Source: Aquamicrobium sp.
Lineage (GTDB): Bacteria; Pseudomonadota; Alphaproteobacteria; Rhizobiales; Rhizobiaceae
Direction of reading: 5' to 3'
Assembly (NCBI GenBank): GCA_019739225.1
Contig: JAHHDT010000002.1
Coordinates: 62,001-126,000, forward strand
Length of the DNA stretch: 64,000 nucleotides
Part shown: piece by piece, positions 16,714 through 25,603 of the stretch
How the letters are laid out: every line of letters begins with the position of its first letter
Position numbering within the stretch: position 1 is the stretch's first letter
Notes under the pieces: generated by a model
What the model was told of the DNA's origin: nothing
The model's input: the letters and a program-made list of their open reading frames with translations, nothing else
Database searches by the model: none
Made by a program: the position numbers and the translations under genes

Positions 16714-18062
16714 GCACGAACCGCACCCGTATCCTTCATCGCGAGCCCTCCCGTGACTTGCCTGTCGCGGTCAGCGGTGAAGGACCCTTCGTCATCGACA
16801 GCGCGGGCAAGCGCTACCTGGACGCTTCCGGCGGAGCAGCCGTGTCCTGTCTTGGCCATAGCGAGCGGCGCGTGATCGAGGCGATCAAGGCGCAGCTCGA
16901 CCGCCTGCCCTACGCGCATACCGGCTTCTTCACCAACGAGCCCGCCGAGGCGTTGGCCGAACACCTGATCGAGCGCGCGCCGGAGGGGCTCGGCCATGTC
17001 TATTTCGTCTCCGGCGGCTCGGAGGCCAACGAGACGGCAATGAAGCTCGCGCGGCAATTTTTCTTCGAACGCGGCGAGACAGGCCGGCGGCACTTCATCG
17101 CGCGACGCCAGAGCTATCACGGCAACACCATTGCGGCGCTCTCGGTAGGCGGCAATGCGGGACGGCGCGCGATCTACGAACCGATCCTGCTGCCGGCCAG
17201 CCATATCGCACCCTGTTTCGAATACCGCCACCGTCGATCGGACGAGACGTCGGAGGAATACGGCATCCGCGCCGCCGACGAGCTGGAGGCCGAAATCCTC
17301 AGGCTCGGGCCGGAAACCGTTATCGCCTTCATTGCCGAAACGGTCGTGGGCGCGACCGCGGGAGCCGTGCCGCCCGCGCCGGGCTATTTCCGTCGAATCC
17401 GCGAGATATGCGACCGCTATGGCGTCCTGCTGATCCTAGATGAAGTCATGAGCGGCATGGGCCGTACCGGCACGCTTTATGGCTGTGAGCAGGACGGTAT
17501 CGCGCCCGACATTCTCACCTGTGCCAAGGGGCTCGGAGCCGGCTATCAGCCCATAGGCGCGACGATCCTCTCCGAGCGCATCTTCGAAACGATCACCGGC
17601 GGCTCGGGCGCGTTCCAGCACGGCTTCACCTATATCGGCCACGCGACGGCGGCCGCAGGCGCTCTGGCCGTCCAGCGTGTGATCGAGGAAGACGGGCTGC
17701 TTGAAAACTGCCGCCTGATGGGCGCGCAACTGCAGGAACGGCTGGGTGCGGCGTTCGAAGGACGCCCTTTCGTCGGCGACATTCGCGGCCGTGGCCTGTT
17801 CATCGGCCTCGAACTGGTCGAAGATCGCGAGACGAAGAAGCCTTTTGATCCCGCCCTACGCTTGCATGCGCGCATCAAGGCTGCCGCGATGGAGGAGGGA
17901 TTGATGGTCTATCCGGCTGGGGGAACGGTCGACGGCAAGGCCGGCGATCATGTTCTGGTCGCCCCGCCATTCATCATCGGCGAGGATCATGTCGGCATGA
18001 TCGTCGAGAAGCTCTCGCGCGCGGTTGCCGCAGCGACCGCTGCAGCCGGAATCGCCGCCTGA
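16710..18062 (+). CDS. Class III aminotransferase (PLP-dependent)
   Basis: This 450-residue enzyme has the class III pattern: FVSGGSEANETAMKLARQF near 97-115, SYHGNTIAALS near 137, LILDEVMSGMGRTG near 244 and the PLP lysine in TCAKGLGAGYQPIGA near 275. Such enzymes transfer amino groups from omega- or beta-amino acids to pyruvate or 2-oxoglutarate. It overlaps the regulator (ATGA) and shares one base with the next gene, so it is tightly coupled to the BKACE enzyme. Together they could convert an amino acid to a beta-keto acid and cleave it. Confidence 0.9.
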   Translation: MSTNRTRILHREPSRDLPVAVSGEGPFVIDSAGKRYLDASGGAAVSCLGHSERRVIEAIKAQLDRLPYAHTGFFTNEPAEALAEHLIERAPEGLGHVYFVSGGSEANETAMKLARQFFFERGETGRRHFIARRQSYHGNTIAALSVGGNAGRRAIYEPILLPASHIAPCFEYRHRRSDETSEEYGIRAADELEAEILRLGPETVIAFIAETVVGATAGAVPPAPGYFRRIREICDRYGVLLILDEVMSGMGRTGTLYGCEQDGIAPDILTCAKGLGAGYQPIGATILSERIFETITGGSGAFQHGFTYIGHATAAAGALAVQRVIEEDGLLENCRLMGAQLQERLGAAFEGRPFVGDIRGRGLFIGLELVEDRETKKPFDPALRLHARIKAAAMEEGLMVYPAGGTVDGKAGDHVLVAPPFIIGEDHVGMIVEKLSRAVAAATAAAGIAA

Positions 18063-18913
18063 TGACCCATCCTTTCGCCATTGCCGTCGCGCCGAACGGG
18101 GCGCGGCGCACAAAAGCCGATCATCCGCGCCTGCCGATGACGGCGGCCGAGATCGCCCGCGACGCTGCGGACGCCCTGGCCGCAGGTGCGGCGATGATTC
18201 ATCTTCATGTTCGCGACGTCACCGGCGCCCACACGCTGGACGCGGCGCTTTACCGTGAGGCAGTCGCAGCCGTGCGCAAGGCCGTGGGGGACGATCTGGT
18301 CGTGCAGGTCACCACAGAGGCTGTCGGGCGCTACACGCCTGACGAGCAGGTTGCAGTCATCGATGCGTTGCAGCCGGAATCCGTATCGATCGCGTTGCGC
18401 GAAATCCTGCCCGAGAACGGTGACGAGCGCCTGGCCGCCTCGCTCTTCGAGCGTATGGAGAAAGCCGGCACACTACATCAGATCATCGTCTACGAGGCGG
18501 CCGAATTGGCGCGCCTGGAAGCGCTTGCCGGGCGCGGCGTGCTGCCGGACGGGCCGCTTGCAGTGCTCGCGGTGCTCGGCCGGTACACCGAGCAGGGCGC
18601 CACGGATGGCGAACTCGCCGCGTTCCTTTCCGCCGGCATCGATCGGCATCAGTGGATGTTGTGCGCTTTCGGGCCCCGCGAGACGGAATTCATGGCGCGC
18701 GCGGCGCGCGCAGGCGGGCACGCCCGTGTCGGTTTCGAGAACAATCTCTGGCTGCCGGACGGGTCATTGGCTCCGGACAATGCCGCAATCGTCGCCGCGA
18801 CGGTTGTTGCGGCAGGAGAATGCGGTCGCGGGGTTGCAAAGGCCGCGGATTTGCGCAGGCTTTGGCGAGTACCCGCATCGGCCGCCAATGAGATTTCGGC
18901 CGCCTCCGGGTGA
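18062..18913 (+). CDS. 3-keto-acid cleavage enzyme, BKACE family (DUF849)
   Basis: This 283-residue TIM-barrel protein contains the zinc-binding IHLHVRD segment near 46-52, the glutamate in RVGFENNLW near 223-231 and the HQIIVYEA region. BKACE enzymes condense a beta-keto acid with acetyl-CoA to give acetoacetate and a CoA ester, as in lysine fermentation (Kce), or analogous products. The gene is one base overlapped with the aminotransferase. Substrate varies widely within the family and cannot be read here; pairing with an aminotransferase points to an amino acid-derived keto acid. Confidence 0.88.
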   Translation: MTHPFAIAVAPNGARRTKADHPRLPMTAAEIARDAADALAAGAAMIHLHVRDVTGAHTLDAALYREAVAAVRKAVGDDLVVQVTTEAVGRYTPDEQVAVIDALQPESVSIALREILPENGDERLAASLFERMEKAGTLHQIIVYEAAELARLEALAGRGVLPDGPLAVLAVLGRYTEQGATDGELAAFLSAGIDRHQWMLCAFGPRETEFMARAARAGGHARVGFENNLWLPDGSLAPDNAAIVAATVVAAGECGRGVAKAADLRRLWRVPASAANEISAASG

Positions 18914-19002
18914 GCCGAACAACCGGCCCTCGTGCACGGAGGGATCCGGGTTATATCAACCAACCCGTCAGGGGAACGTGCAAGGAGCAAGGAGACGCAA
19001 AC

Positions 19003-19983
19003 ATGAAATCCAGAAACCTGATTGGCCTCGGCCTCGCGATGGCGATGGGCGGCTCGCTGGCCGCCGGCGCCGCCGTTGCGCAGGGGCAGCAGTTCATCTC
19101 GGTCGGCACCGGCGGCGTCACCGGCGTCTATTACCCGGTCGGCGGCGCGATCTGCCGTCTGATGAACCAGACCCGCCGCGACCACGGCATCCGTTGCTCG
19201 GTCGAATCGACCGGCGGTTCGGTGTTCAACGTCAATGCCATCAAGGGCGGCGACCTCGAGTTCGGCGTCGTGCAGTCGGACGTGCAGTACAACGCGTTCA
19301 ACGGCGAGGCGAACTTTGCCGACGGCGGCGCGCATGAAGACCTGCGTTCGGTGTTCTCGCTTCACGCCGAGCCGCTGACGGTCGTGGCGCGCTCGGAAGC
19401 GGGCGTCGCCGGCTTCGACGATCTCAAGGGCAAGCGCGTCAACATAGGCAATCCTGGCTCCGGCCAGCGTGCGCTGATGGATCTGCTGATCGCCGAAAAG
19501 GGCTGGACCAACGCCGACTTCGCGCTCGCCGCCGAGCTGGCGCCTGCCGAGCAGAGCTCCGCGCTGTGCGACAACAACATCGACGCCTTCGCCTACACGG
19601 TCGGCCATCCGGCCGGCGCGATCCAGGAAGCAACCACCACCTGCGACAGCGTCATCGTGCCTGTCGAGGGTGAGGCGGTCGACAAGCTGGTCGGCGACAA
19701 TGCCTATTACTTCAAGGCTGTGATCCCCGGCGGCATGTACCGCGGCACCGACAGCGACGTGAACACCTTCGGCGTCGGCGCCACCGTCGTGACCTCGGCC
19801 ACGGTCGACGACGAGGTCGTCTACCAGTTCGTCAAGGCGGTCTTCGACGACTTCGACAACTTCAAGAGCCTGCATCCGGCGCTCGCCAACCTGACGCCGG
19901 AAGACATGGTCGGCCAGGGCAACTCCGCGCCAGTGCATCCTGGTGCTGAGAAGTACTACAAGGAGAAGGGCTGGCTTCAGTAA
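19003..19983 (+). CDS. TAXI family TRAP transporter solute receptor (second)
   Basis: This is a 326-residue periplasmic receptor with signal peptide (cleavage near AVAQGQQ, residue 27) and the hallmark [20 protein letters not shown]. It ends [15 protein letters not shown]. It contains two cysteines at positions distinct from the first TAXI receptor (CRL and RCSVES near 47-66), possibly a disulfide. It lies 89 bases after the BKACE gene and is followed by a hairpin and the fused permease. The start at 19003 follows AAGGAG. It probably imports the substrate of the aminotransferase/BKACE pair. Confidence 0.92.
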   Translation: MKSRNLIGLGLAMAMGGSLAAGAAVAQGQQFISVGTGGVTGVYYPVGGAICRLMNQTRRDHGIRCSVESTGGSVFNVNAIKGGDLEFGVVQSDVQYNAFNGEANFADGGAHEDLRSVFSLHAEPLTVVARSEAGVAGFDDLKGKRVNIGNPGSGQRALMDLLIAEKGWTNADFALAAELAPAEQSSALCDNNIDAFAYTVGHPAGAIQEATTTCDSVIVPVEGEAVDKLVGDNAYYFKAVIPGGMYRGTDSDVNTFGVGATVVTSATVDDEVVYQFVKAVFDDFDNFKSLHPALANLTPEDMVGQGNSAPVHPGAEKYYKEKGWLQ

Positions 19984-19995
19984 GGCCCGAAATTC

Positions 19996-20025
19996 GGGGC
20001 GTCCGATTGCCGGGCGCCCCGTTTT
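19996..20025 (+). terminator. Stem-loop with short T run between receptor and permease
   Basis: GGGGCGTCCG (19996-20005) pairs with CGGGCGCCCC (20011-20020), ten pairs including one G-T, with loop ATTGC, followed by GTTTT. It looks like a partial terminator or attenuator that would reduce permease expression relative to receptor. Confidence 0.6.
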
Positions 20026-20072
20026 GGATAAGATGCCCGTCCGGGCAATGTGCGCGTCAGGAGGGGACCCAG

Positions 20073-22745
20073 ATGGCGAACGATCCGAAGACTGCCGGCA
20101 AGGCAACGACGGCCATGACCGACGACGAACTTCAGGATCTCGTCGCATCGAGTGATACCGGCGCCCGCAATCCGGTCGGTACCGCCGGCCTGGTGATCGC
20201 AGGCGTGGCGCTGTGCTGGTCGCTGTTTCAGCTTTACATCGCCTCGCCGCTGCCATTCATGCTATCGCGCATGACGGGTCTGCAACTCGTCTTCAACGAC
20301 ACGCAGACACGCTCGATCCATCTGGCATTCGGTGTTTTCCTGGCTTTCATGGCCTTTCCGGCCCTGTCCAGCAGCCCGCGCAACCGCATCCCGCTGCTCG
20401 ACTGGGTGCTCGGGATTCTGGCTGCGTTCTGCGCGCTCTACATTTTCATCTTCTACCGTGACCTCGCCCAGCGCCCAGGCCTGCCGATCACGCAGGATCT
20501 TGTTGCCGCCGGTCTCGGCATGGTTCTCCTGCTCGAGGCGACGCGGCGTGCCCTCGGCCCGCCGCTGGTCATCGTTGCCCTGGTGTTCCTGGCCTATGTG
20601 TTCTTCGGGTCGTCGACCTTCGTACCCGACATCATCCGCTGGGGCGGCGCATCGTTCTCGCGCGCGATGGATCAGATGTGGCTGTCGACCGGTGGCGTCT
20701 TCGGCGTCGCGCTAGGTGTCTCGACTGCCTTCGTCTTCCTGTTCGTGCTGTTCGGTTCGATGCTCGACCGCGCAGGCGCCGGCAATTTCTTCATCAAACT
20801 CGCTTTCGCGCTGCTCGGGCACCTGAAGGGCGGCCCCGCCAAGGCGGCGGTGCTGGCCTCGATGATGACCGGCCTTATCTCCGGCTCCTCGATCGCCAAT
20901 GTGGTGACGACCGGCACATTCACGATACCGCTGATGAAGCGCGTGGGCTTCTCAGCAGAAAAGGCCGGCTCGGTTGAAGTCGCAAGCTCGGTCAACGGCC
21001 AGATCATGCCACCTGTAATGGGTGCGGCAGCCTTCCTGATGGTCGAATATGTCGGCATTTCCTACCTGCAGGTCATCAAGCACGCCTTTTTGCCGGCGGT
21101 CGTCTCTTACATCGCCCTCCTCTACCTCGTGCATCTCGAGGCGGTGCGCAACGACATGCCGTCGCTGCCCAAGCGCGTACAGCACCCAGCCAGGGTCGCG
21201 CTGTTGCGATCCGGCCTGGTGACGCTTTCCATCGTTATTCTGGCTGGCGCGATCTACTACGCGATCAATTTCGTGAAGTGGCTGCTGCCGGCAGTCTCGG
21301 CGCCGGTGCTGCTGCTCGCACTGCTGGCGGCCTATGTGCTGCTGATCTGGTACGCGGCACGGCAGCCCGATCTCGAGTTGGACGATCCCAATGCCCCCGT
21401 GGTGGAGTTGCCGATCGCATCCGAGGTCATCAAGACGGGCCTGCATTATCTGCTGCCGCTTTTCGTGCTCGTCTGGTTCCTGATGGTCGAGCGTCGTTCG
21501 CCGGGGCTTTCCGCGTTCTATGCGGTGGTGCTGCTGATCGTCATCATGCTGACCCAGAAGCCGCTGAAGGCGCTCTTCCGGGGCATGCAAAGCGCCGAGA
21601 CCACTGCCGCGCTGCGCGAGGGGTTCGACGATCTCATCGCCGGCATGATCGCCGGCGCGCGCAACATGATCGGCATCGCCTGCGCGACCGCGGCAGCCGG
21701 CATCATCGTCGGCACGGTCACGCTGACCGGCATCGGCCAGGTGATGGCGGAGTTCGTCGAGTTCCTGTCGGGCGGCAACATCTTCCTGATCCTCGTCTTC
21801 ACGGCGGTCATCAGCCTGGTACTTGGCATGGGCCTGCCGACCACGGCGAACTACATCGTCGTCTCCTCGCTGATGGCCCCGGTGATCGTAGAGCTCGGCG
21901 CTGCCAACGGCGTTCTCATTCCGCTGATCGCGGCCCACATGTTCGTCTTCTATTTCGGCATCATGGCCGACGTCACACCACCGGTCGGGCTTGCCTCCTT
22001 CGCGGCAGCGGCGGTTTCCGGCGGCGATCCGATCAAGACGGGCTTCACCGCCTTCTTCTATTCGCTGCGTACGGTGCTTCTGCCGTTCATCTTCGTCTTC
22101 AACACCGACCTGCTATTGATCGACGTGAGCTGGGCCGGCGCAATCTGGGTCACCATCCAGGCAATCCTGGCCATGCTGATCTTCGCAGCCGCAACGCAAG
22201 GCTTCTTCATGGCGCGCTCGCGGCTGTGGGAATCGGCCGCCCTCCTGCTGGTCACCTTCATGTTGCTGCGGCCGGGTTTCTTCCTCGATCTGGTGCAGCC
22301 GCCCTACGAACAGGTGGAACCGGCGCGCCTGTTCGAGGTGATCGAAAGCGAGCCGGAGGGCGCCCAGGCACGGCTGGTCATCACCGGCCCCGATTTCGAC
22401 AATCCCGACCAGCTCGTCGAACGCACCATGGCGTTCGATCTCGGCGCTCAGGGCGAGAGCGGCGAAGCCCGTTTCGAGCGTTCGATGGGCATGAACGTTA
22501 CCATCCAGGACGACAAGGCAATTCTCGAAGAGCCGCTGGACATGAACAGCCTCGCCGGCCGCACCCTGTCGAACCTGGATTTCTACGACCCCGACCGGCC
22601 GGTTGAGGTCACCGCCATCGAGGTTACAACCGAGCGGATGCCGCGTGAGATCTTCTACATACCCGCGCTGCTGCTGTTCGGCCTCGTCGTCTTCACCCAG
22701 CGCCGGCGCGGCGGCACGCTGTTTGGCAATCCGAAGACCACGTAG
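20073..22745 (+). CDS. TRAP transporter fused permease with C-terminal DUF3394 extension
   Basis: This is an 890-residue protein. The first roughly 730 residues form the fused DctQM-type permease with GSSIANVVTTGTFTIPLMKR near 270-290 and GMGLPTTANYIVVSS near 588. The last roughly 150 residues, after a helix near 720, form a soluble region and a terminal helix (YIPALLLFGLVVF) assigned to DUF3394. This extension is found on some TAXI permeases. The start at 20073 follows GGAGGGG. It serves the receptor encoded upstream; the UspA gene follows after 12 bases. Confidence 0.92.
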   Translation: MANDPKTAGKATTAMTDDELQDLVASSDTGARNPVGTAGLVIAGVALCWSLFQLYIASPLPFMLSRMTGLQLVFNDTQTRSIHLAFGVFLAFMAFPALSSSPRNRIPLLDWVLGILAAFCALYIFIFYRDLAQRPGLPITQDLVAAGLGMVLLLEATRRALGPPLVIVALVFLAYVFFGSSTFVPDIIRWGGASFSRAMDQMWLSTGGVFGVALGVSTAFVFLFVLFGSMLDRAGAGNFFIKLAFALLGHLKGGPAKAAVLASMMTGLISGSSIANVVTTGTFTIPLMKRVGFSAEKAGSVEVASSVNGQIMPPVMGAAAFLMVEYVGISYLQVIKHAFLPAVVSYIALLYLVHLEAVRNDMPSLPKRVQHPARVALLRSGLVTLSIVILAGAIYYAINFVKWLLPAVSAPVLLLALLAAYVLLIWYAARQPDLELDDPNAPVVELPIASEVIKTGLHYLLPLFVLVWFLMVERRSPGLSAFYAVVLLIVIMLTQKPLKALFRGMQSAETTAALREGFDDLIAGMIAGARNMIGIACATAAAGIIVGTVTLTGIGQVMAEFVEFLSGGNIFLILVFTAVISLVLGMGLPTTANYIVVSSLMAPVIVELGAANGVLIPLIAAHMFVFYFGIMADVTPPVGLASFAAAAVSGGDPIKTGFTAFFYSLRTVLLPFIFVFNTDLLLIDVSWAGAIWVTIQAILAMLIFAAATQGFFMARSRLWESAALLLVTFMLLRPGFFLDLVQPPYEQVEPARLFEVIESEPEGAQARLVITGPDFDNPDQLVERTMAFDLGAQGESGEARFERSMGMNVTIQDDKAILEEPLDMNSLAGRTLSNLDFYDPDRPVEVTAIEVTTERMPREIFYIPALLLFGLVVFTQRRRGGTLFGNPKTT

Positions 22746-22757
22746 GGAGGTACGGCC

Positions 22758-23192
22758 ATGTACAAGAACATCCTGGTCTCGGTCGATCTCGGCGACGCCG
22801 AAAACGAAACGCGCACCATCGGCACGGCCGTGGACTATGCCAGGCTCTTCGGCGCCACCCTCCACGTCATGACGGTCGTGCCTGACTATGGGCTTTCGAT
22901 CGTCGGCGGGTTCTTTCCTCAGGGGCACGAGCAGCAGGCGATCGACCACGCCAACAAGGCCCTGCACGAATTCACCACCAAACATGTGCCGGCCGAGGTC
23001 AAGCACCGCCACATCGTCGGCCACGGCTCGATCTATCGCCAGATCCTGCACTATGCCGGTGTGGTCAAGGCCGATCTGATCGTGCTCGCCGCCGGACGCG
23101 AGGGGCCGGAAGATTATCTGATCGGGCCGAACGCGGCCCGCGTGGTCCGCCATTCAAAGACGTCCGTGCTGGTTGTCCGCGATAACGATTGA
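22758..23192 (+). CDS. Universal stress protein, TRAP-associated (TeaD-like)
   Basis: This is a 144-residue UspA-fold protein with LVSVDLGD at the N-terminus and the nucleotide-binding GREGPEDYLIGPNAARVVRHSKTSVLVV C-terminal region split by family spacing (glycines near 113 and 122). The usual G-x2-G-x9-G(S/T) ATP loop is altered to GREGPEDYLIGPNA. In Halomonas, the similar protein TeaD regulates a TRAP transporter. It follows the permease by 12 bases behind GGGAGG. Its role here would be to tune transporter activity, by inference from the context. Confidence 0.88.
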   Translation: MYKNILVSVDLGDAENETRTIGTAVDYARLFGATLHVMTVVPDYGLSIVGGFFPQGHEQQAIDHANKALHEFTTKHVPAEVKHRHIVGHGSIYRQILHYAGVVKADLIVLAAGREGPEDYLIGPNAARVVRHSKTSVLVVRDND

Positions 23193-23305
23193 CCTCTACG
23201 GATGCGTGCCTGAGGGCGCCGGTTGACTGTGGGTGTTCCTGCAGCCAGAGTCGGTCGCTGCGGCGCGGCGATCATCGGCCTCTCGCCGATCCGGCGCAGG
23301 TACCC

Positions 23306-24262
23306 ATGAGCACAGTTCGCGATACCCCCTCATCCAGGCTCGACGATGCGGCCCGCGCCGGCTGGCTCTATTATGTTGCCGGCAATACGCAGGACCAGAT
23401 CGCCGCCAAGCTCGGCGTCTCCCGACAGTCGGCGCAGCGTCTCGTTTCGCTGGCGGTTTCCGAAGGGCTGGTGAAGGTACGCATCGACCATCCGATTGCG
23501 AACTGCCTCGAACTCGCCGCAAGGCTGCGCGACCGGTTCGGACTTGATCTTGTCGAAGTCGTGCCCAGCGATCCGGGATCGGGATCGACGACGCTTGGCG
23601 TCGCGGAAGCAGCGGCCGCGGAGATCGAGAAGCGGCTTTCTTCGCCGGAACCGATCGTGATGGCGCTCGGCACGGGACGCACGCTGAAGGCCGCCATCGA
23701 GAAGCTGCCGGCCATGGAATGCCGGCAGCACAAGGTCGTGTCGCTCACCGGAAACATCGCACCGGATGGATCGGCGGCCTTGTACAATGTCGTCTTCACC
23801 ATGGCGGACAAGGTCAAGTCGCGCTCCTTTCCGATGCCACTGCCGGTCATCGCATCGTCGCCCGAAGAACGCGAACTGCTGCACGGGCAGGAACTCATCC
23901 GGGCAACCATGACACTTGCCGCGCAGGCCGACGTCACGTTCGTCGGGGTCGGCGATCTCGGGCCGGAGGCGCCCCTCTATCAGGACGGGTTCATCTCGAA
24001 GGACGAACTCGTGGCGTTGAGCAAGGCCGGCGCGGTCGCCGAGATCGTCGGCTGGGCGTTCGACAGCAAGGGCAGGCCGGTGGAGGATGTCATCAACGAC
24101 CGCGTGGCCTCGACACCGATCCCGTCGCGGGATTCCTCCGAGGTCATCGCGCTCGCCATGGGCGAACGCAAGCTGCCGGGCATCTTTGCCGCAGTCAGCG
24201 GCCGGCTGGTCAATGGCCTGATTACCGACGAGCGCACGGCGGCTGCCCTTCTCGCCATGTAG
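23306..24262 (+). CDS. SorC family transcriptional regulator of the polyol operon
   Basis: This 318-residue regulator has an N-terminal helix-turn-helix near 22-45 (NTQDQIAAKLGVSRQSAQRLV) and a C-terminal sugar-binding domain with LGTGRTLKAAIEKLP near 115-130 and FVGVGDLG near 212. SorC proteins sense phosphorylated sugars or polyols. The start at 23306 was chosen where the family N-terminus begins; an extension to 23189 is not conserved-looking. Such regulators precede smo/mtl polyol operons in rhizobia, and it probably controls the operon from 25604, despite two small intervening genes. Confidence 0.88.
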   Translation: MSTVRDTPSSRLDDAARAGWLYYVAGNTQDQIAAKLGVSRQSAQRLVSLAVSEGLVKVRIDHPIANCLELAARLRDRFGLDLVEVVPSDPGSGSTTLGVAEAAAAEIEKRLSSPEPIVMALGTGRTLKAAIEKLPAMECRQHKVVSLTGNIAPDGSAALYNVVFTMADKVKSRSFPMPLPVIASSPEERELLHGQELIRATMTLAAQADVTFVGVGDLGPEAPLYQDGFISKDELVALSKAGAVAEIVGWAFDSKGRPVEDVINDRVASTPIPSRDSSEVIALAMGERKLPGIFAAVSGRLVNGLITDERTAAALLAM

Positions 24263-24265
24263 CGG

Positions 24266-24454
24266 CTAGATTCGTCTTCGCGGATCGTGGCTGTCTATCA
24301 GGCCGATGTCCCTTTGCATGTGTTCCGTCAGATGGCGGATTTCTACCCTTCTCGTCTTCTTGCGCGTCAATCGAGACAGAATGGTATGCACCAGGCCTGC
24401 CCAGTTTGACCTTGTGCGCTCCGGATGTCGCATCGGGGATTGTATTGTAACCAT
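24266..24454 (-). CDS. DUF1127 small protein
   Basis: This 62-residue basic protein ends with the DUF1127 motif RHLTEHMQRDIGL-DSHD. Family members in alphaproteobacteria are small RNA- or phosphate/carbon-metabolism-related proteins of Arg-rich type. It is convergent with the SorC gene, separated by 3 bases, and divergent from the LysR gene. The start at 24454 may be replaced by an internal ATG at 24433. No strong ribosome site is visible. Confidence 0.75.
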   Translation of the reverse strand: MVTIQSPMRHPERTRSNWAGLVHTILSRLTRKKTRRVEIRHLTEHMQRDIGLIDSHDPRRRI

Positions 24455-24560
24455 GAGGGGGCCGCTTTCCTGAAAGCCTGCTTATGCGTCAGTGTTTCAG
24501 ATCGTCCCAAAAGGCGCTAAAATCCAACAAAACGTCGTTCATTGGACATAAGGACTACTT

Positions 24561-25457
24561 ATGCACCGTAACCTGCCGCCACTTTCTGCCGTGCGCGTTT
24601 TCGAGGCGGCAGCGCGTCACGGCAGCTTCACGCGCGCTGCCGACGAGCTCGGCATGACGCAGGCGGCGGTGAGCTATCAGATCAAGGCGCTTGAAGAGCG
24701 CATTGGGGCGCCGCTCTTCCTGCGGCGGCCCCGTCAGGTCGAGCTGACGGAGACGGGGCTTCGTCTCGCCGCAGCATCGACGCAGGCGCTCGACATCCTT
24801 GCGGCAGCCTTTGGCAGGACGCGGGAGGATGCGGCGGGTAAACTTACGATCAGCACCGTGCCGACGCTCGCAACCAACTGGCTGGCGCCGAGGCTGGGCC
24901 TGTTCCAGCTTGCCAATCCGTCGATCGCCGTCCGGCTGGAAACATCACCGCGCTACGTCGACTTCACACGGGAAGACGTGGATGTCGCGATCCGCGTTGG
25001 CGACGGCAGCTGGCCGGGCCTTGCGGCTCATGCGCTATTGCCGACGATCTTCACCCCGATGCTGAGCCCGGAGCTGGCCGCTTCGATCGGCGGCGTCAAC
25101 GAACCGGCCGATCTTCTGCGTTTGCCGATCCTGACGCCGACAGATCCTTGGTGGGCGCAATGGCTGGTAGCCGCAGGCGTCTCGCCCGAAGGCCTCAAGG
25201 GCCGACCGCAGAACGAGATGGGCTCGCAGGCCAACGAGGCGCGCGCGGCGATCGCAGGCCAGGGCGTTGCGATCCTCACGCCATTCTTCTTTACGAGCGA
25301 GCTTGCTTCGGGTCGCCTTATGCGGCCCTTCGATCTTGTCTGGGAGGACGACGCGGCTTTCTGGCTCGTCTACCCGCAAGGCCGGCGAAACCTGCCGAAG
25401 ATCAGCGCCTTCCGTTCGTGGATCCTGGCCGAGGCCGCAGCCTCGCGTTCGGACTGA
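24561..25457 (+). CDS. LysR family transcriptional regulator, GcvA-like
   Basis: This is a 298-residue protein with N-terminal helix-turn-helix (SFTRAADELGMTQAAVSYQIKALEERIG near 22-49) and a C-terminal effector domain containing KLTISTVPTLATNWLAPRL near 94-112 and the WPG motif, as in GcvA-type regulators. It is divergent from the DUF1127 gene. The target is unknown; position between the SorC gene and the polyol operon may be coincidental. The ATG at 24561 follows AAGGAC. Confidence 0.88.
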   Translation: MHRNLPPLSAVRVFEAAARHGSFTRAADELGMTQAAVSYQIKALEERIGAPLFLRRPRQVELTETGLRLAAASTQALDILAAAFGRTREDAAGKLTISTVPTLATNWLAPRLGLFQLANPSIAVRLETSPRYVDFTREDVDVAIRVGDGSWPGLAAHALLPTIFTPMLSPELAASIGGVNEPADLLRLPILTPTDPWWAQWLVAAGVSPEGLKGRPQNEMGSQANEARAAIAGQGVAILTPFFFTSELASGRLMRPFDLVWEDDAAFWLVYPQGRRNLPKISAFRSWILAEAAASRSD

Positions 25458-25496
25458 GGCGAAACCGGCATTTTGCGCCTCAGTGCCGTAGCCAGT

Positions 25497-25555
25497 TCGA
25501 TGTTGCGCCGCAGCATCGAATCCGGCTTGACTTTCGCAACATCAAAGCGAATATT
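25497..25555 (+). promoter_or_regulatory. Putative promoter and palindromic operator of the polyol operon
   Basis: A near-perfect palindrome TCGATGTTGC-GCC-GCAGCATCGA (25497-25519, one mismatch) sits just upstream of TTGACT (25527-25532), which is spaced 17 bases from AATATT (25550-25555). It could be the SorC operator and promoter for the binding-protein gene at 25604. A second weak inverted repeat with arms TTGC and GCAA follows at about 25555-25573. Confidence 0.35.
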
Positions 25556-25603
25556 TGCCCAATACACTAGCAATTGCTCATCATGGTTCTAGGGAGGATA
25601 TCC

